Origin: a virus
Length of the DNA stretch: 30,865 nucleotides
IMG/VR virus record: IMGVR_UViG_3300037504_000098
Coordinates: 1 to 30,865 of that record
Reading direction: 5' to 3' (one strand)
The notes under the pieces are model-generated. The model saw only the letters and a program-made list of their open reading frames with translations, made no database searches and was not told where the DNA came from. Positions 13,677 through 22,208 of this stretch are shown one piece after another (position 1 is the first letter of the stretch; every line of letters starts with the position of its first letter). Both the position numbers and the translations under genes were made by a program.

Positions 13677-14066
13677 TTACGTCTCCGACCACTGCACGGT
13701 GGCCTCAAAGATCGCCTGCCACGTCCCGAGCGACGCGTCAAATGACTGCACGCCGCTACACCTATTCGCGCTCACTCTATACTGCGGAGCGGTTCCTATC
13801 AAACCGCGCACCGCGCGCACAACAGTCTTTAGCGCCTCCAACTCAGACAGCGCCTCTTGCGGTGAGTCCGCGGCGCAGGAGAACTGTAGCTGCAGCTCAC
13901 CACCCTCGCCTTCCTCCTCCTCGAACACAAGCGGCGTCTCACTCGTCGGCGGTACAATCAGGATCACAATGTACGGTTTCTGCGGCCCCGACGGTTGAGC
14001 AAAGCTCAGCGTCGCACCGGTCCACGAACTCGAAATCTCAAGGATAAAGGTCTCGAGGAAGCTCAT
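13677..14066 (-). CDS. Tail terminator / tail completion-like protein
   Basis: The 129-residue protein starts at ATG 14066, overlapping the previous stop in ATGA. It has an alpha-beta pattern with strands (KPYIVILIVPPT; LQLQFSCAA), a helix (SPQEALSELEALKTVVRAV) and a closing strand (WQAIFEATVQWSE). This arrangement and position, between an HK97 gp10-like protein and the tail genes, fit the tail terminator (gpU/gp17-type) that caps the tube and joins it to the head. The acid-rich loop EEEEGEGGE is unusual. The identification is by synteny and pattern. Confidence 0.65.
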   Translation of the reverse strand: MSFLETFILEISSSWTGATLSFAQPSGPQKPYIVILIVPPTSETPLVFEEEEGEGGELQLQFSCAADSPQEALSELEALKTVVRAVRGLIGTAPQYRVSANRCSGVQSFDASLGTWQAIFEATVQWSET

Positions 14067-14437
14067 CCGCCCGCCTTCCGGACCGCTGCCGGGGTGTACT
14101 TTCGAACGATATCACTCATGTTGTCCCGCGTCTCTTTTGCCGCCGGTCGCATGTAGGGATTGTAGGTGTAGGGCCCTCCAGGCCCGCTCTTTGGCACAGA
14201 CGGTGGAGCTTCCCTGCTCGGGTAGTATGGGTGGCCGTACTCCTGAACCGCAGCGTACTCCGTGTTCGCGCTCACCTCGCGGCTCCCGTCTGGGAGCCTG
14301 TCAACGCGAATGCTGCCTTCCAAGTCTTCTGAGTCTTTCCGCACGTTTGCCTTGGCCAGTTTCCGTACCTCAACACCGACGGCCTGCCCGATTGTCTGAG
14401 CCAAGATGTCTGGGAATCTGACCATGTTGAAAGCCAT
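14063..14437 (-). CDS. HK97 gp10-like neck / tail completion protein
   Basis: ATG 14437 follows GGAGGG. The 124-residue protein carries the family-like core VSANTEYAAVQEYGHPYY, a Pro-rich loop, then YNPYMRPAAKETRDNM and a C-terminal helix. TEYA-x2-EYG followed by a P-x-MRPA element is the typical signature of HK97 gp10-type proteins, which connect the head-tail interface. The gene is between the head closure protein and the tail terminator, as in related phages. Confidence 0.85.
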   Translation of the reverse strand: MAFNMVRFPDILAQTIGQAVGVEVRKLAKANVRKDSEDLEGSIRVDRLPDGSREVSANTEYAAVQEYGHPYYPSREAPPSVPKSGPGGPYTYNPYMRPAAKETRDNMSDIVRKYTPAAVRKAGG

Positions 14438-14438
14438 G

Positions 14439-14759
14439 CTACCCTCCTACGTAGGACAGCCCGATCTCTTTGTGATGCGACTGCCCGGCAATGCCCGTAG
14501 GCTGCGTCACAAAAACTGCTCGCCACGTCACCCCGTCCTGCACGATCCGGTCTCCGTACTGGACAGGCGTGCTCTTGGCTGTGTACAGCACATGGCGGTA
14601 GCTCTCATCGACGGCGTTGAATGTCGACGTCTCGCTACCGCTGCGCGGCTGGATGAATCCGCGATACGTGCCCACCGTCGTGTAGCTCGGCTCGCTTACT
14701 ATCGTAGCCCCGTCTGCCTGCCGCTGAAGCGTGAATGGCCGGTAGTAGCGATCTATCAT
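14439..14759 (-). CDS. Head closure / head-tail joining protein
   Basis: ATG 14759 overlaps the previous gene in ATGA. The 106-residue protein has short beta strands (GTYRGFIQPRSG; SYRHVLYTAKSTPVQYGDRI) and ends with the pattern ...QPTGIAGQSHHKEIGLSYVGG. The combination of QYGDRI followed by GVTWRAVFVTQPTGI resembles the SPP1 gp16-type closure proteins that seal the connector after packaging. It is the second of three connector genes in canonical order. Confidence 0.75.
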   Translation of the reverse strand: MIDRYYRPFTLQRQADGATIVSEPSYTTVGTYRGFIQPRSGSETSTFNAVDESYRHVLYTAKSTPVQYGDRIVQDGVTWRAVFVTQPTGIAGQSHHKEIGLSYVGG

Positions 14760-15547
14760 GGCGTGAACCTCGCATCTGCAATCGGACCGTTGCCAAGGTA
14801 GGAATCAATCCCGGCTATCACGTCGATCGGGTACCGCAGCCCGCCAATCATCTGCTCAGACGTCTGGTAGCTGTACGATCCGATGCGCTCGCTCTGCAGC
14901 CCGTAGCGCAGCGGGCGAATCTGGATGTCGTAGTAGATCATCCGCGCGATGATCAGATCGAGATCCGTCGGCACTGAGATAAGCATCACCACAAATTGGC
15001 TGTCTCCGTCTATCAGCGTCTCGCCAAAGGTCAGCCCCGCAGCGTCTACGCTTTCTACCGTGTGAACCCCGTCGTTGCGCCGGGAACCGATGATGTAGGC
15101 AGCGTCCTCGTACTCAAAATCATCAACGGAGCCTACAATGTCGTCTGCATCGGCGACACTGATTGACGCCCCGCTGATTGTCCAGTCGGCGTACACTGAT
15201 ACGTAGGTGTTGAGCCACCACAGACTATTCCAGGCGATCGAGTCCGGCGCCTCCTCGAGCTCCGCCTGACGCTGGATGGCAAGCGATCCGTAGCACTCGG
15301 TAAGCACTCGCTTGTATGTGGACGCCAGCACCGTGTCTATCTTCGCGTCAAGCGCCGTCTCTATCTGCATCCACGTACCGGCCGTCTCGTCGGTGAGTTC
15401 AAAGCTGTCTCCACTGCCGGTAGCAAGCCATCGGTGCCCGTTGGTATACGCCGGGGCGCTCTCCGCCGCCGTGGGATCTGCCGACGTGATCGTGTCGTAT
15501 GTGCCGTTGATCTTGACTTGTGCTCGTGTCGTCACAACCGCCCCCAT
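14756..15547 (-). CDS. Head-tail connector protein (gp6-like, with an extra domain)
   Basis: Two starts are plausible: ATG 15547, which abuts a terminator T-tract, and GTG 15535, preceded by GGGGGCGG at good spacing; the second has the better ribosome site. The 263-residue product has a helical N-terminus (GTWMQIETALDAKIDTVLAS) and a C-terminal segment LDLIIARMIYYDIQIRPLRY followed by GSYSYQTS, a pattern seen in gp6-type adaptors that bind beneath the portal. Between them is a beta-rich insertion of about 60 residues (ISGASISVADADDIVGSVDD and following). It probably forms the first adaptor ring. The insertion makes it longer than typical gp6 proteins. Confidence 0.7.
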   Translation of the reverse strand: MGAVVTTRAQVKINGTYDTITSADPTAAESAPAYTNGHRWLATGSGDSFELTDETAGTWMQIETALDAKIDTVLASTYKRVLTECYGSLAIQRQAELEEAPDSIAWNSLWWLNTYVSVYADWTISGASISVADADDIVGSVDDFEYEDAAYIIGSRRNDGVHTVESVDAAGLTFGETLIDGDSQFVVMLISVPTDLDLIIARMIYYDIQIRPLRYGLQSERIGSYSYQTSEQMIGGLRYPIDVIAGIDSYLGNGPIADARFTP

Positions 15548-15548
15548 G

Positions 15549-15582
15549 AAAAAGGGCGCGCGGGCAACTGCCCCACGCGCCC
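15549..15582 (-). terminator. Intrinsic terminator-like hairpin after the capsid-proximal genes
   Basis: On the minus strand GGGCGCG (15576-15582) pairs with CGCGCCC (15554-15560), with inner GGGC/GCCC pairs and an AGTT loop, and is followed by TTTTT (15549-15553). This is a canonical intrinsic terminator directly before the connector start. It probably terminates part of the capsid transcription so that capsid and decoration-type genes exceed the connector genes. Confidence 0.75.
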
Positions 15583-15606
15583 CGTGGTTACTCGATCGGC
15601 AAGCCC

Positions 15607-16086
15607 TTACGGCTCGTCGTCAACGTCGCTCACATCCGGGTGCCACGTCGCCGTGGTCGGCTTGTCCGCCATCTCAAGGATAGCGTAGATGCTGTACGTC
15701 GGCGTGTTCTGTGATGTGTCGGTGTGAATTCGCGGTTTGAGATATCGCTCCGTCGAAAAGCACCCGATCATTTGCTTGTACGGACTGGTCGGATTGATCA
15801 GCTTGATTCCGTACTCGCCGGTTGCGTGCTCCACCTCAAGATCGGTGGGAAGGTACTTCCCGGAGGCAATCTCTGCATACGCGTCGCTCGACCCGTCGTC
15901 GCTCGATTCCAAAATCTGAAAATACGAAACGTCTGTGGTGAGCGTGGTCGCGGTGTCGAGGACGAAGGTCACCGACCGCGCACCCTTCGTGTCAAGCGAC
16001 ACACTCCCGTCGTCGTCTCCGGTGCCGTCTACGGCAATCGTGCCAAGGTCAACGACCTTGATGTTTGCTACAAGATCCCTTTGCAT
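15607..16086 (-). CDS. Head protein next to the capsid gene (possible decoration protein)
   Basis: ATG 16086 follows AAGGAGGGACC, 9 nt after the capsid stop. The 159-residue protein is acidic and beta-rich, starting MQRDLVANIKVVDLGTIAVD, with GARSVTFVLDTATTLTTDVS and YLKPRIHTDTSQNT near its end. The terminator following it groups it with the capsid for high expression. A decoration or cement protein is the best guess by position, but no decoration-protein motif is recognised. Confidence 0.6.
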   Translation of the reverse strand: MQRDLVANIKVVDLGTIAVDGTGDDDGSVSLDTKGARSVTFVLDTATTLTTDVSYFQILESSDDGSSDAYAEIASGKYLPTDLEVEHATGEYGIKLINPTSPYKQMIGCFSTERYLKPRIHTDTSQNTPTYSIYAILEMADKPTTATWHPDVSDVDDEP

Positions 16087-16095
16087 GGTCCCTCC

Positions 16096-17403
16096 TTACG
16101 ATTCCTGGACGTCGAGCACCTTCAGTGCTTGGTAGTTGGTGACTGCCCCACCCACGCGCTTGGTGGTGTAGAACTTCACGTACTGCTTCTGCGTGTACGG
16201 ATCGCGCAGAACCCGAATCCCGATCCGGTCAACCACGGTGTAGCCCTCTCGGAAGTCACCGTAGATCATGATCGAGTTGCCCTCAGCAACCGTCGAATCC
16301 ATGTCTCCGGCAAAACGCACCGGTCGGCCGAGCAGCTGCATCTGCACGCCCGAGAACAGCATCATCGGGTTGAGCAGATACTGATTGTCGCTGTCCTTCA
16401 GCTGCATCACCTCTGACCAGATCTTCCGGTGCATGAGCCAAGTGCCGTTTGTCTGGTACGCCTCGAGCAGATCGCTTTGCAGATCGATCAGATCGTCACC
16501 GGCAAGCGTGCCAACCGTCGCGGTGTCGCGGTGCTCGATTGCGTCCCGCTCGTACTCGCCCTGAGTGGTCCAGGAACTGTAGTCCAGGATGCCGCGCGGC
16601 TTCTTGACCGCATTGCCGCTCACAAACGCAAGCGCTTCCTGGCGCGCAAACCGCATGGCTACCTTCTCTTGCAACCATCCCTCGATGTTGATCGAGATGT
16701 CGTCCAGCGCCTTGGTGCTGATCTTCGGTTCGGCGTAGATCTCGTGCGTCGGAATCTCAACCTCCGCAATCTGCGGATAGTCCGTCTCCGATCGCGAGTC
16801 AACCTCGCCAACCCAACCGCTCCCGGCCTCTTCGTCGTCGACGATGATCGTCACCGCCTCTCGTGCGGTGCTGATCACGTTCGCCAACTGGCGCACCGGC
16901 GAGGACTCAAAAACGCGTCGGCTGATGAACCGCACCGGATCGATCGGGGCGAGGAATCCACCGTCTGGATTGCTGCCGACGAGACCAGCTTTGATTACCT
17001 GAATCTCGGCGCTCTTGGTGCTCTCCTCGTCTGTCGGAAGACCGTGGTACTCGAGCAGCTGCTGCACCTCGCGGTCCTGCACTTCCTCATCGATCATCCC
17101 GCCTTTGCGCATGTAGCCGAGGAACCCACGCCGGTAGCCTGGATCGGTGTGCAACTCGCCGTTGCTGTCTTCACCGTTCGGCATCCGGGCCAGTGCCGCC
17201 TCAAGCTGCTTGCGCTCTTGCTCCTCAGCCTCGATTCGCGAGACTGCCTTGGACAGTTCCTCGCTCTGCTTCGCGAAGTCTTCGAGAAGCTTCCCGAATC
17301 CCTCGTCGCGAGACTTGCCCTCTTCCTCGAGCTTGTCCAGTCGCTTCTGACCCTTTGCGACAAACTCGGTCACCTGCTCTTTCAGCTCCAGAATGTCACT
17401 CAC
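16096..17403 (-). CDS. Major capsid protein (HK97 fold, with N-terminal scaffold domain)
   Basis: The start is GTG 17403 behind AAGGAG; its frame overlaps the protease gene by 8 nt. The 435-residue protein begins with a coiled coil (ELKEQVTEFVAKGQKRLDKL to about residue 75), the delta-domain scaffold removed by the protease. A capsid body follows with DDEEAGSGWVGEVDSRSE, EIPTHEIYAEPKISTKALDD, ARQEALAFVSGNAVKKPRGI and MLFSGVQMQLLGRPVRFAGD. These motifs match the HK97 family. Cleavage is likely between about residues 95 and 135; the exact site is unknown. It forms the head shell. Confidence 0.95.
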   Translation of the reverse strand: MSDILELKEQVTEFVAKGQKRLDKLEEEGKSRDEGFGKLLEDFAKQSEELSKAVSRIEAEEQERKQLEAALARMPNGEDSNGELHTDPGYRRGFLGYMRKGGMIDEEVQDREVQQLLEYHGLPTDEESTKSAEIQVIKAGLVGSNPDGGFLAPIDPVRFISRRVFESSPVRQLANVISTAREAVTIIVDDEEAGSGWVGEVDSRSETDYPQIAEVEIPTHEIYAEPKISTKALDDISINIEGWLQEKVAMRFARQEALAFVSGNAVKKPRGILDYSSWTTQGEYERDAIEHRDTATVGTLAGDDLIDLQSDLLEAYQTNGTWLMHRKIWSEVMQLKDSDNQYLLNPMMLFSGVQMQLLGRPVRFAGDMDSTVAEGNSIMIYGDFREGYTVVDRIGIRVLRDPYTQKQYVKFYTTKRVGGAVTNYQALKVLDVQES

Positions 17404-18304
17404 TGTATGCTCCTTCTAGAATGGCGAGCAATTCCTGCATCGCCTTGGTGTCGTCTTGCTGCTGCGCTGCCTTCAGCGCCTCGCTTACCTCTGCTACACC
17501 AGCCTCGGTAGCTGGCGCTTGCACCTCGTTTTCCGGTTGCAGTATATCACACAACTCGTTGACTGCGTTCCGGCTCAACCTTTCGGTTCTGAGTATAGCC
17601 ACCCTCAAACCCTTTGGCAACGCTCTCACTTCCTGCAGGCTCCATGTGCCGCGTGTCAACGGTGACTCATGCCCAGCAATCTCGCGGAACCGTGCGTCCA
17701 ATTCTGACTTGACCTCCTCGCGTTCATCCTCGGCTATCTCGTCAATATAAGCCTTGTATGATGCAACCGCCGCCACTGCATCGTCGTACGTCTCCACCGG
17801 ATCAAAATAGCTTCGCACCGCGGTGAACATAGCTCGCGGGTTCATCGGCTCATCGACCAGGGATGTTTCCCAAATGGTGCACTTCTGGAACCGGCGGGCC
17901 GTTTCTGTCTGGTCCATGTCCTCAGTCTTCACCGACACGCCCACAGAGAAGTCTGACAAAACGCCCTGCTTGGCCAGCGCGTATGCCTCCTGGCCCTCTT
18001 TGACCATAAGATTGATATCGGCAACTCCGTACAATCCGATTTCGTCTTCTGTAAGCTTCTCTGGGTCAAGCCCGCCAATAAGCGGCCCAAAGTGATTTCG
18101 CCTCAGCCGCATCTGCCGCTTGCGCCTCCGCAAATCCTCGATAGATTCCCGAAAGCTACCTTTAACAAACTGGTCGCCCGCCCGATCAATGTCCCATGTT
18201 GACAGGTAGCCTTCCACTATCCCTGTCATGATGTCGTTTCCGTCATCGGCGACACGCTTCTCGACGGTCACTGACTTCACCTGCCCGTAGCCTCTGTACA
18301 ACAT
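17396..18304 (-). CDS. Prohead protease (HK97 family, S78)
   Basis: ATG 18304 follows GGAGGGCGGT. The 302-residue protein contains VEGYLSTWDIDRAGDQFVKG near residue 30, then NHFGPLIGG with the likely catalytic His, SDFSVGVSVK with the likely catalytic Ser, and ETSLVDEPMNPRA. This is the U35/S78 protease order. The C-terminal region, about residues 180-302, is helical, with a Glu/Ala-rich tail, and may act as an additional scaffold segment. It removes the capsid delta domain during head maturation, and its gene lies directly before the capsid gene as expected. Confidence 0.93.
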   Translation of the reverse strand: MLYRGYGQVKSVTVEKRVADDGNDIMTGIVEGYLSTWDIDRAGDQFVKGSFRESIEDLRRRKRQMRLRRNHFGPLIGGLDPEKLTEDEIGLYGVADINLMVKEGQEAYALAKQGVLSDFSVGVSVKTEDMDQTETARRFQKCTIWETSLVDEPMNPRAMFTAVRSYFDPVETYDDAVAAVASYKAYIDEIAEDEREEVKSELDARFREIAGHESPLTRGTWSLQEVRALPKGLRVAILRTERLSRNAVNELCDILQPENEVQAPATEAGVAEVSEALKAAQQQDDTKAMQELLAILEGAYSE

Positions 18305-18313
18305 ACCGCCCTC

Positions 18314-19258
18314 CTACAGGTAGACGCTCTCGCATTGGCACCCATAAATTTCAGAGCCGTCCGCCCCAAAGCTCCTATCCATCGGATACATGAGCAACCC
18401 ACCAGGCAGCTGGTACGGCTCTCCGATCGGCTTCCGCTGTCCGTCCGCCGCTGCGTGACTTGGCCGCGTGTTGTGGAAGATCGCCGCCCACTCTTTCTCC
18501 TGCGAGTCAAGATCTGCCGCCCGCTGCCTCATCGTTGCCACTATTCTACCCTGAGTGAGCGGAGTTGTCAGCCGGTCGCGCGCATCGTCTATGTAGCGCA
18601 GCAACTCGCCCTCGCTTACCGATGTCGGCAACCGTGCCAGCTTCACCACCTCACGACTCAACCGCTTTGCGCCGTTGATATCACCGCTCTCAATCAGCGC
18701 CGCGATCCGTTCAACGCTGTTCTGCAGTGGATCAACCACGCTCAACACAGCCGTGTCCCGGGTGACGTTTACCGTCCAGTTGCTCTCTGTAACCGCTATG
18801 ATGATTCGATGCCGACGAAGCCGCCGTGCAAGATCCGTTCTGGCGGCGGTATTGAAGTCCTGCCCGTCAGCGCGCGCCGCCTCTCCCGCGGCAGATGCAA
18901 ACCCAAAGTACTTGAGCACTGTGTTGGTAATGCTCGAGACACTGTCCGCAAGCTGCCCGACAAACGCCACAGCAAGCATCCCAGCAATCGCTCTCATCGC
19001 CTCGTCTATCGGATCCTCGTCGTCTACCTGCTTGTATGCTCGCCAGTCTCTCGGCAACAACCTGTTTGCAACCAGCGAGTATCCACGGTTGAGAATGATG
19101 CTCAGCTCAGTATCTGCGTCCTGCGGCATTTGCACCGACCCAGGCGCCCACTCGGCAACGATGCGTTTCTCCCATGTGCGTAGCTCGCGCTCGTAGTAGT
19201 TCCTCCCGGTCTTGCTCGCGGCTCTCGCCTGGCGCAGCTGCTCTCGCCTACTCGCCAT
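18314..19258 (-). CDS. Head morphogenesis protein (SPP1 gp7 / Mu gpF family)
   Basis: Start ATG 19258 is chosen over Met 19300 because it overlaps the portal stop by only 11 nt and lies behind a GGAG further upstream. The 314-residue protein has a helical N-terminal region with a hydrophobic stretch (AMRAIAGMLAVAFVGQLADS). The C-terminal family signature is NTRPSHAAADGQRKPIGEPY, then FGADGSEIYGCQCESVY, where His and Cys are typical conserved residues of this domain. The family assists capsid assembly and is packaged into heads in small numbers. Its place between portal and protease is canonical. Confidence 0.88.
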   Translation of the reverse strand: MASRREQLRQARAASKTGRNYYERELRTWEKRIVAEWAPGSVQMPQDADTELSIILNRGYSLVANRLLPRDWRAYKQVDDEDPIDEAMRAIAGMLAVAFVGQLADSVSSITNTVLKYFGFASAAGEAARADGQDFNTAARTDLARRLRRHRIIIAVTESNWTVNVTRDTAVLSVVDPLQNSVERIAALIESGDINGAKRLSREVVKLARLPTSVSEGELLRYIDDARDRLTTPLTQGRIVATMRQRAADLDSQEKEWAAIFHNTRPSHAAADGQRKPIGEPYQLPGGLLMYPMDRSFGADGSEIYGCQCESVYL

Positions 19259-20627
19259 CGTCAAGCCCGTCGGTTGCTCCGGCACCGTCGTCCGGCACAT
19301 CGTCTATCCGTGGCTCCGGAGGCTCCATTAGATCCGAGTCGCCAATCGGCAGTAGCGTCGATGGTGCGAGGATATCGTCGCCGCCGTCAACCTCGTCAAA
19401 CCCGCCAATGGCGCGGATCTCGTTGGTCGTCATAGATTGCGTATCGCGAGCTCGTTTCATCCGCTCAAGGTTTCGCCCCTTCAGCGTCTTGATTGTCGAC
19501 TCGTTGTAGGTGATATCAGCCTCGAGCAGCTCCGGGTACCTCGGCTCAAGCCCTAATGTCAGCGCGTCGGCGATATCGTCGAACACCGGAAACACGCCCT
19601 GATCGAAAAACGCCGTCTGTGCAGTCGCGTAGTTGTTGAACGTTGAGGCGTCGTTGCTCACCATAGGGAGGGGGATGCCGTAGAACGTGTACACCGCCTC
19701 CTTGGCCTCTTTGAGCAACTCCACATAGTCCATCTCTCTGTTGCTGATTGCCAAGTCAAGCGCCTGGACGGGACGCGGCATGACAAGCGTCCCGCCTGCT
19801 GTCGCCGATCCTCTCAGCGCTTGGAACGCTGCGCGAATCTGATTGACCGCGGCATCCTCGAAGCGCTCGCCCTCAAGCGGCATCACTCCGCCGGTAAGGC
19901 GCAGTCCGTTCTTCAGCACCGAAGTGTTATGCCGCTTGCCCTCCACGTTTTGCTGCACGCTGTACAGCAGTGATCCAAGCGGTGACTGCCCACGATACGG
20001 ACGGTCGATAGCCTCGGCGCCAAGTATCGGCACCAACTCATTCAGCCCGTCCTCGCTCAGCCACCGAATGCGTCCGTTGGACTCAGTGCGTCGGTACGTC
20101 CGCCGATCACGATCTCCCACCGTCCGGAACGTCAACGGCAATCCATCACTACGCGAGTTGTCGTTGATCACGTCAAACGGGTACACCCACGTGCGAGCAA
20201 CCGGTTCTGACTCCGGGCGGCCGCGCAGCACCACCCAAGCTTCGTTCGTCAGCAGAAAGCTGTAGGCGATCTCGTAGAAGAAACGTCTCTTGCTGTACCC
20301 CTCGCTGCCGGTTGAAAGAAAGGTCACCGCCGGAGAATCAGTCTCAAAGTCGGAGCCGTCGATCGTCAACCCGAGCGTAAAGCCTGCAATCTGCGTCGCG
20401 ATACGGTGCACGGCGGTACCGAGCACGTCGGACTTCATCGCCAGCCGGTAGGCGAGGATAGGGTGCACATCCTGAAAAATCCCAGCGCCCCACACCACGT
20501 CGTACAGATCAGAGCTTTCGGTAATTGTTTTGCCGGACGGCTCAATAGTCGTCTCGCCTTTCGTCACAAGCCCGAGCCCGCGCGCAAAGGGCTGCATCCA
20601 TGTCCCTATTCTTTCAAGCGGAGTCAT
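19248..20627 (-). CDS. Portal protein
   Basis: ATG 20627 follows AGGGGG. The 459-residue protein carries portal family features: LAYRLAMKSDVLGTAVHRIA near the N-terminus, YSFLLTNEAWVVLRG, YRGQSPLGSLLYSVQQNVEG, and ISNREMDYVELLKEAKEAVY, followed by FYGIPLPMVSNDASTFNNYA. The acidic C-terminus ends GATDGLDDGE. This order matches the HK97-type portal, whose dodecamer forms the DNA entry vertex and docks the terminase. The neighbouring gene order, terminase upstream and morphogenesis protein overlapping downstream, supports it. Confidence 0.95.
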   Translation of the reverse strand: MTPLERIGTWMQPFARGLGLVTKGETTIEPSGKTITESSDLYDVVWGAGIFQDVHPILAYRLAMKSDVLGTAVHRIATQIAGFTLGLTIDGSDFETDSPAVTFLSTGSEGYSKRRFFYEIAYSFLLTNEAWVVLRGRPESEPVARTWVYPFDVINDNSRSDGLPLTFRTVGDRDRRTYRRTESNGRIRWLSEDGLNELVPILGAEAIDRPYRGQSPLGSLLYSVQQNVEGKRHNTSVLKNGLRLTGGVMPLEGERFEDAAVNQIRAAFQALRGSATAGGTLVMPRPVQALDLAISNREMDYVELLKEAKEAVYTFYGIPLPMVSNDASTFNNYATAQTAFFDQGVFPVFDDIADALTLGLEPRYPELLEADITYNESTIKTLKGRNLERMKRARDTQSMTTNEIRAIGGFDEVDGGDDILAPSTLLPIGDSDLMEPPEPRIDDVPDDGAGATDGLDDGE

Positions 20628-20635
20628 CGCACCCC

Positions 20636-21844
20636 CTACGCTATTACCCAGCCAAAGTCATGAACTACCTCGCCGGTCCACATCTCTTCGAAGTGGTACC
20701 GCAACGCATCAATCGCGTGGTTGTTGAGGTCCACCGGCTCATCGATTGTATCACCGTTTCGATCCTCTTTGTAGTGGTAGGACATGACCTCCTCTGCGGT
20801 GTGCGGACACCTGGTCTTGTGGATGTGGATTCTCCGCTGTCGCAGCCAATCGACGCCGTACTTGATCGAGCTTTTCCCTTTTTTCGCCGGACTTACGTTG
20901 AAGCCGTCGCGCCTGAACTCCTCTATCCTGTCCGGCTCCGCACTGTCCGCAATGTAGGACCACCGCTTGTCCTGGTCTATCCCTCGCAGCACGTCAACAA
21001 GATCGGCGTTCGTCAACTTGCGCTCGTACACTTCGTCGAATACGTAAACCTCGCCGTCTCTCATGCCTGCCCAGACAATAGCCGACGGATGATTGTAGCC
21101 GAAGTCAATCCCGCCCCCAAACGACTCAAGATCGTCCGGCCCATAGTCGAAGTCCTCTATCACAAAATCGGTAAACACTACGTTCCCAAGCACACCCCAT
21201 TCGCCGAGCGTGTACACCTGGTAAAAGTACGGCGATCGCTCCTTCAGCTCTTCAAGATGTTGCCGGTACTCCGCATCCAGAAACGCGTTGTCCTTGTAGG
21301 TGGTTTTGGTGATCCGTGCGTTCAATCGCGGCTCATCGAAGAACTCGCGTTTGAGCCAGTGCGTGTTCAGAATCGGGTTGAACGTCATGACTACGCGCTT
21401 CTCGTGGCCCATCCCGCGCAACCGCAAGTCTAGCTGCCGGAGGTCGTCACGCTGTAGCTCGGTAGCCTCTTCAATCCAGATGTCCGTCATCCCATGCACC
21501 GACTTCAGCTTCTCCACATCGTCAAGCCCCGTCATCATGATTTCAACCCCAATCGGCGAGACAAGAGTCATCTCCGATCGGTTTACGCGAAACCACTGGG
21601 CAAGCCCCATCTCTGAGATGATGTCTCGCAACAGCGCAAACACTGAGTTGCGAAGTGTCCTCGCAACCTTTCTGACGCACAGGAACTTGCGCCCAAGGTT
21701 CTGTGGTGTCATCGATGCCAATACGATGTGCTGCGCGACGGCGTAGCTCTTGCCAGATCCAGCCCCGCCGGTGACGACCTCGTACCGGTAACCGTATTCC
21801 TGGAGGTGAGTGTATGCGCTATTGACCTGTAGCGTCGCCTGCAT
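20636..21844 (-). CDS. terL: Terminase large subunit
   Basis: I place the start at ATG 21844; an earlier in-frame ATG (21904) has no visible ribosome site and lies deeper in the small-subunit gene. The product is about 402 residues. The ATPase contains Walker A VVTGGAGSGKSYAVAQHI and Walker B DIWIEEATEL. The C-terminal nuclease shows GGGIDFGYNHPSAIVW, YIADSAEPDRIEEF and LNNHAIDALRYHF, whose Asp residues fit the RNase H-like active site. The pattern is that of the PBSX-type terminases. It pumps and cuts phage DNA. Its frame overlaps the small subunit gene by 26 nt. Confidence 0.95.
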   Translation of the reverse strand: MQATLQVNSAYTHLQEYGYRYEVVTGGAGSGKSYAVAQHIVLASMTPQNLGRKFLCVRKVARTLRNSVFALLRDIISEMGLAQWFRVNRSEMTLVSPIGVEIMMTGLDDVEKLKSVHGMTDIWIEEATELQRDDLRQLDLRLRGMGHEKRVVMTFNPILNTHWLKREFFDEPRLNARITKTTYKDNAFLDAEYRQHLEELKERSPYFYQVYTLGEWGVLGNVVFTDFVIEDFDYGPDDLESFGGGIDFGYNHPSAIVWAGMRDGEVYVFDEVYERKLTNADLVDVLRGIDQDKRWSYIADSAEPDRIEEFRRDGFNVSPAKKGKSSIKYGVDWLRQRRIHIHKTRCPHTAEEVMSYHYKEDRNGDTIDEPVDLNNHAIDALRYHFEEMWTGEVVHDFGWVIA

Positions 21845-22184
21845 CTTCCGGCTTCGGCACCGCCTGGTACACAATCTTGATCGATTCTCCGTCAAGTCCT
21901 GCAATTTCGGTGCGCTCTGTAAAACCGCGCTTCTTTCCTCGCGTGTAGAGCATCATGCGGACAGCCCACGGTTCACGGTCCTTGACTGCGGCTAATAGCT
22001 GGCTTTCGGCGAGGTCCAAAACCCTCTCGCCCTCGTCCTTCATAGCCTGCTTTGTTGCCTCCCACTTGTTAACGTAGTTGGCCGCGGTGCTCCAGCAACA
22101 ACGCAGCTTTGCCGCAACGTGAGACATTATCCCACCGGACCCCTTTATTGCTTCAAGAACTGTTTCACGTGTATACGATTTCAT
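21819..22184 (-). CDS. terS: Terminase small subunit
   Basis: ATG 22184 starts a 121-residue protein with an N-terminal helix-turn-helix (TVLEAIKGSGGIMSHVAAKL, then WSTAANYVNKWEATKQAM). A helical oligomerisation region follows (ERVLDLAESQLLAAVKDREP), with GKKRGFTERTEI and a C-terminal tail that would contact the large subunit. This layout is typical of TerS, which recognises the packaging site. The gene begins 24 nt after the ParB-like gene. The pac/cos site was not located. Confidence 0.88.
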   Translation of the reverse strand: MKSYTRETVLEAIKGSGGIMSHVAAKLRCCWSTAANYVNKWEATKQAMKDEGERVLDLAESQLLAAVKDREPWAVRMMLYTRGKKRGFTERTEIAGLDGESIKIVYQAVPKPEDAGDATGQ

Positions 22185-22208
22185 ACGTCACTCTCGATTG
22201 TTCAGCTT

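Noticed and set aside
16429-17511. Plus-strand open frame of 360 codons opposite the capsid gene
   Set aside because: It is an antisense shadow of the clear HK97-type capsid protein, without a ribosome site and with Arg/Leu-rich composition.
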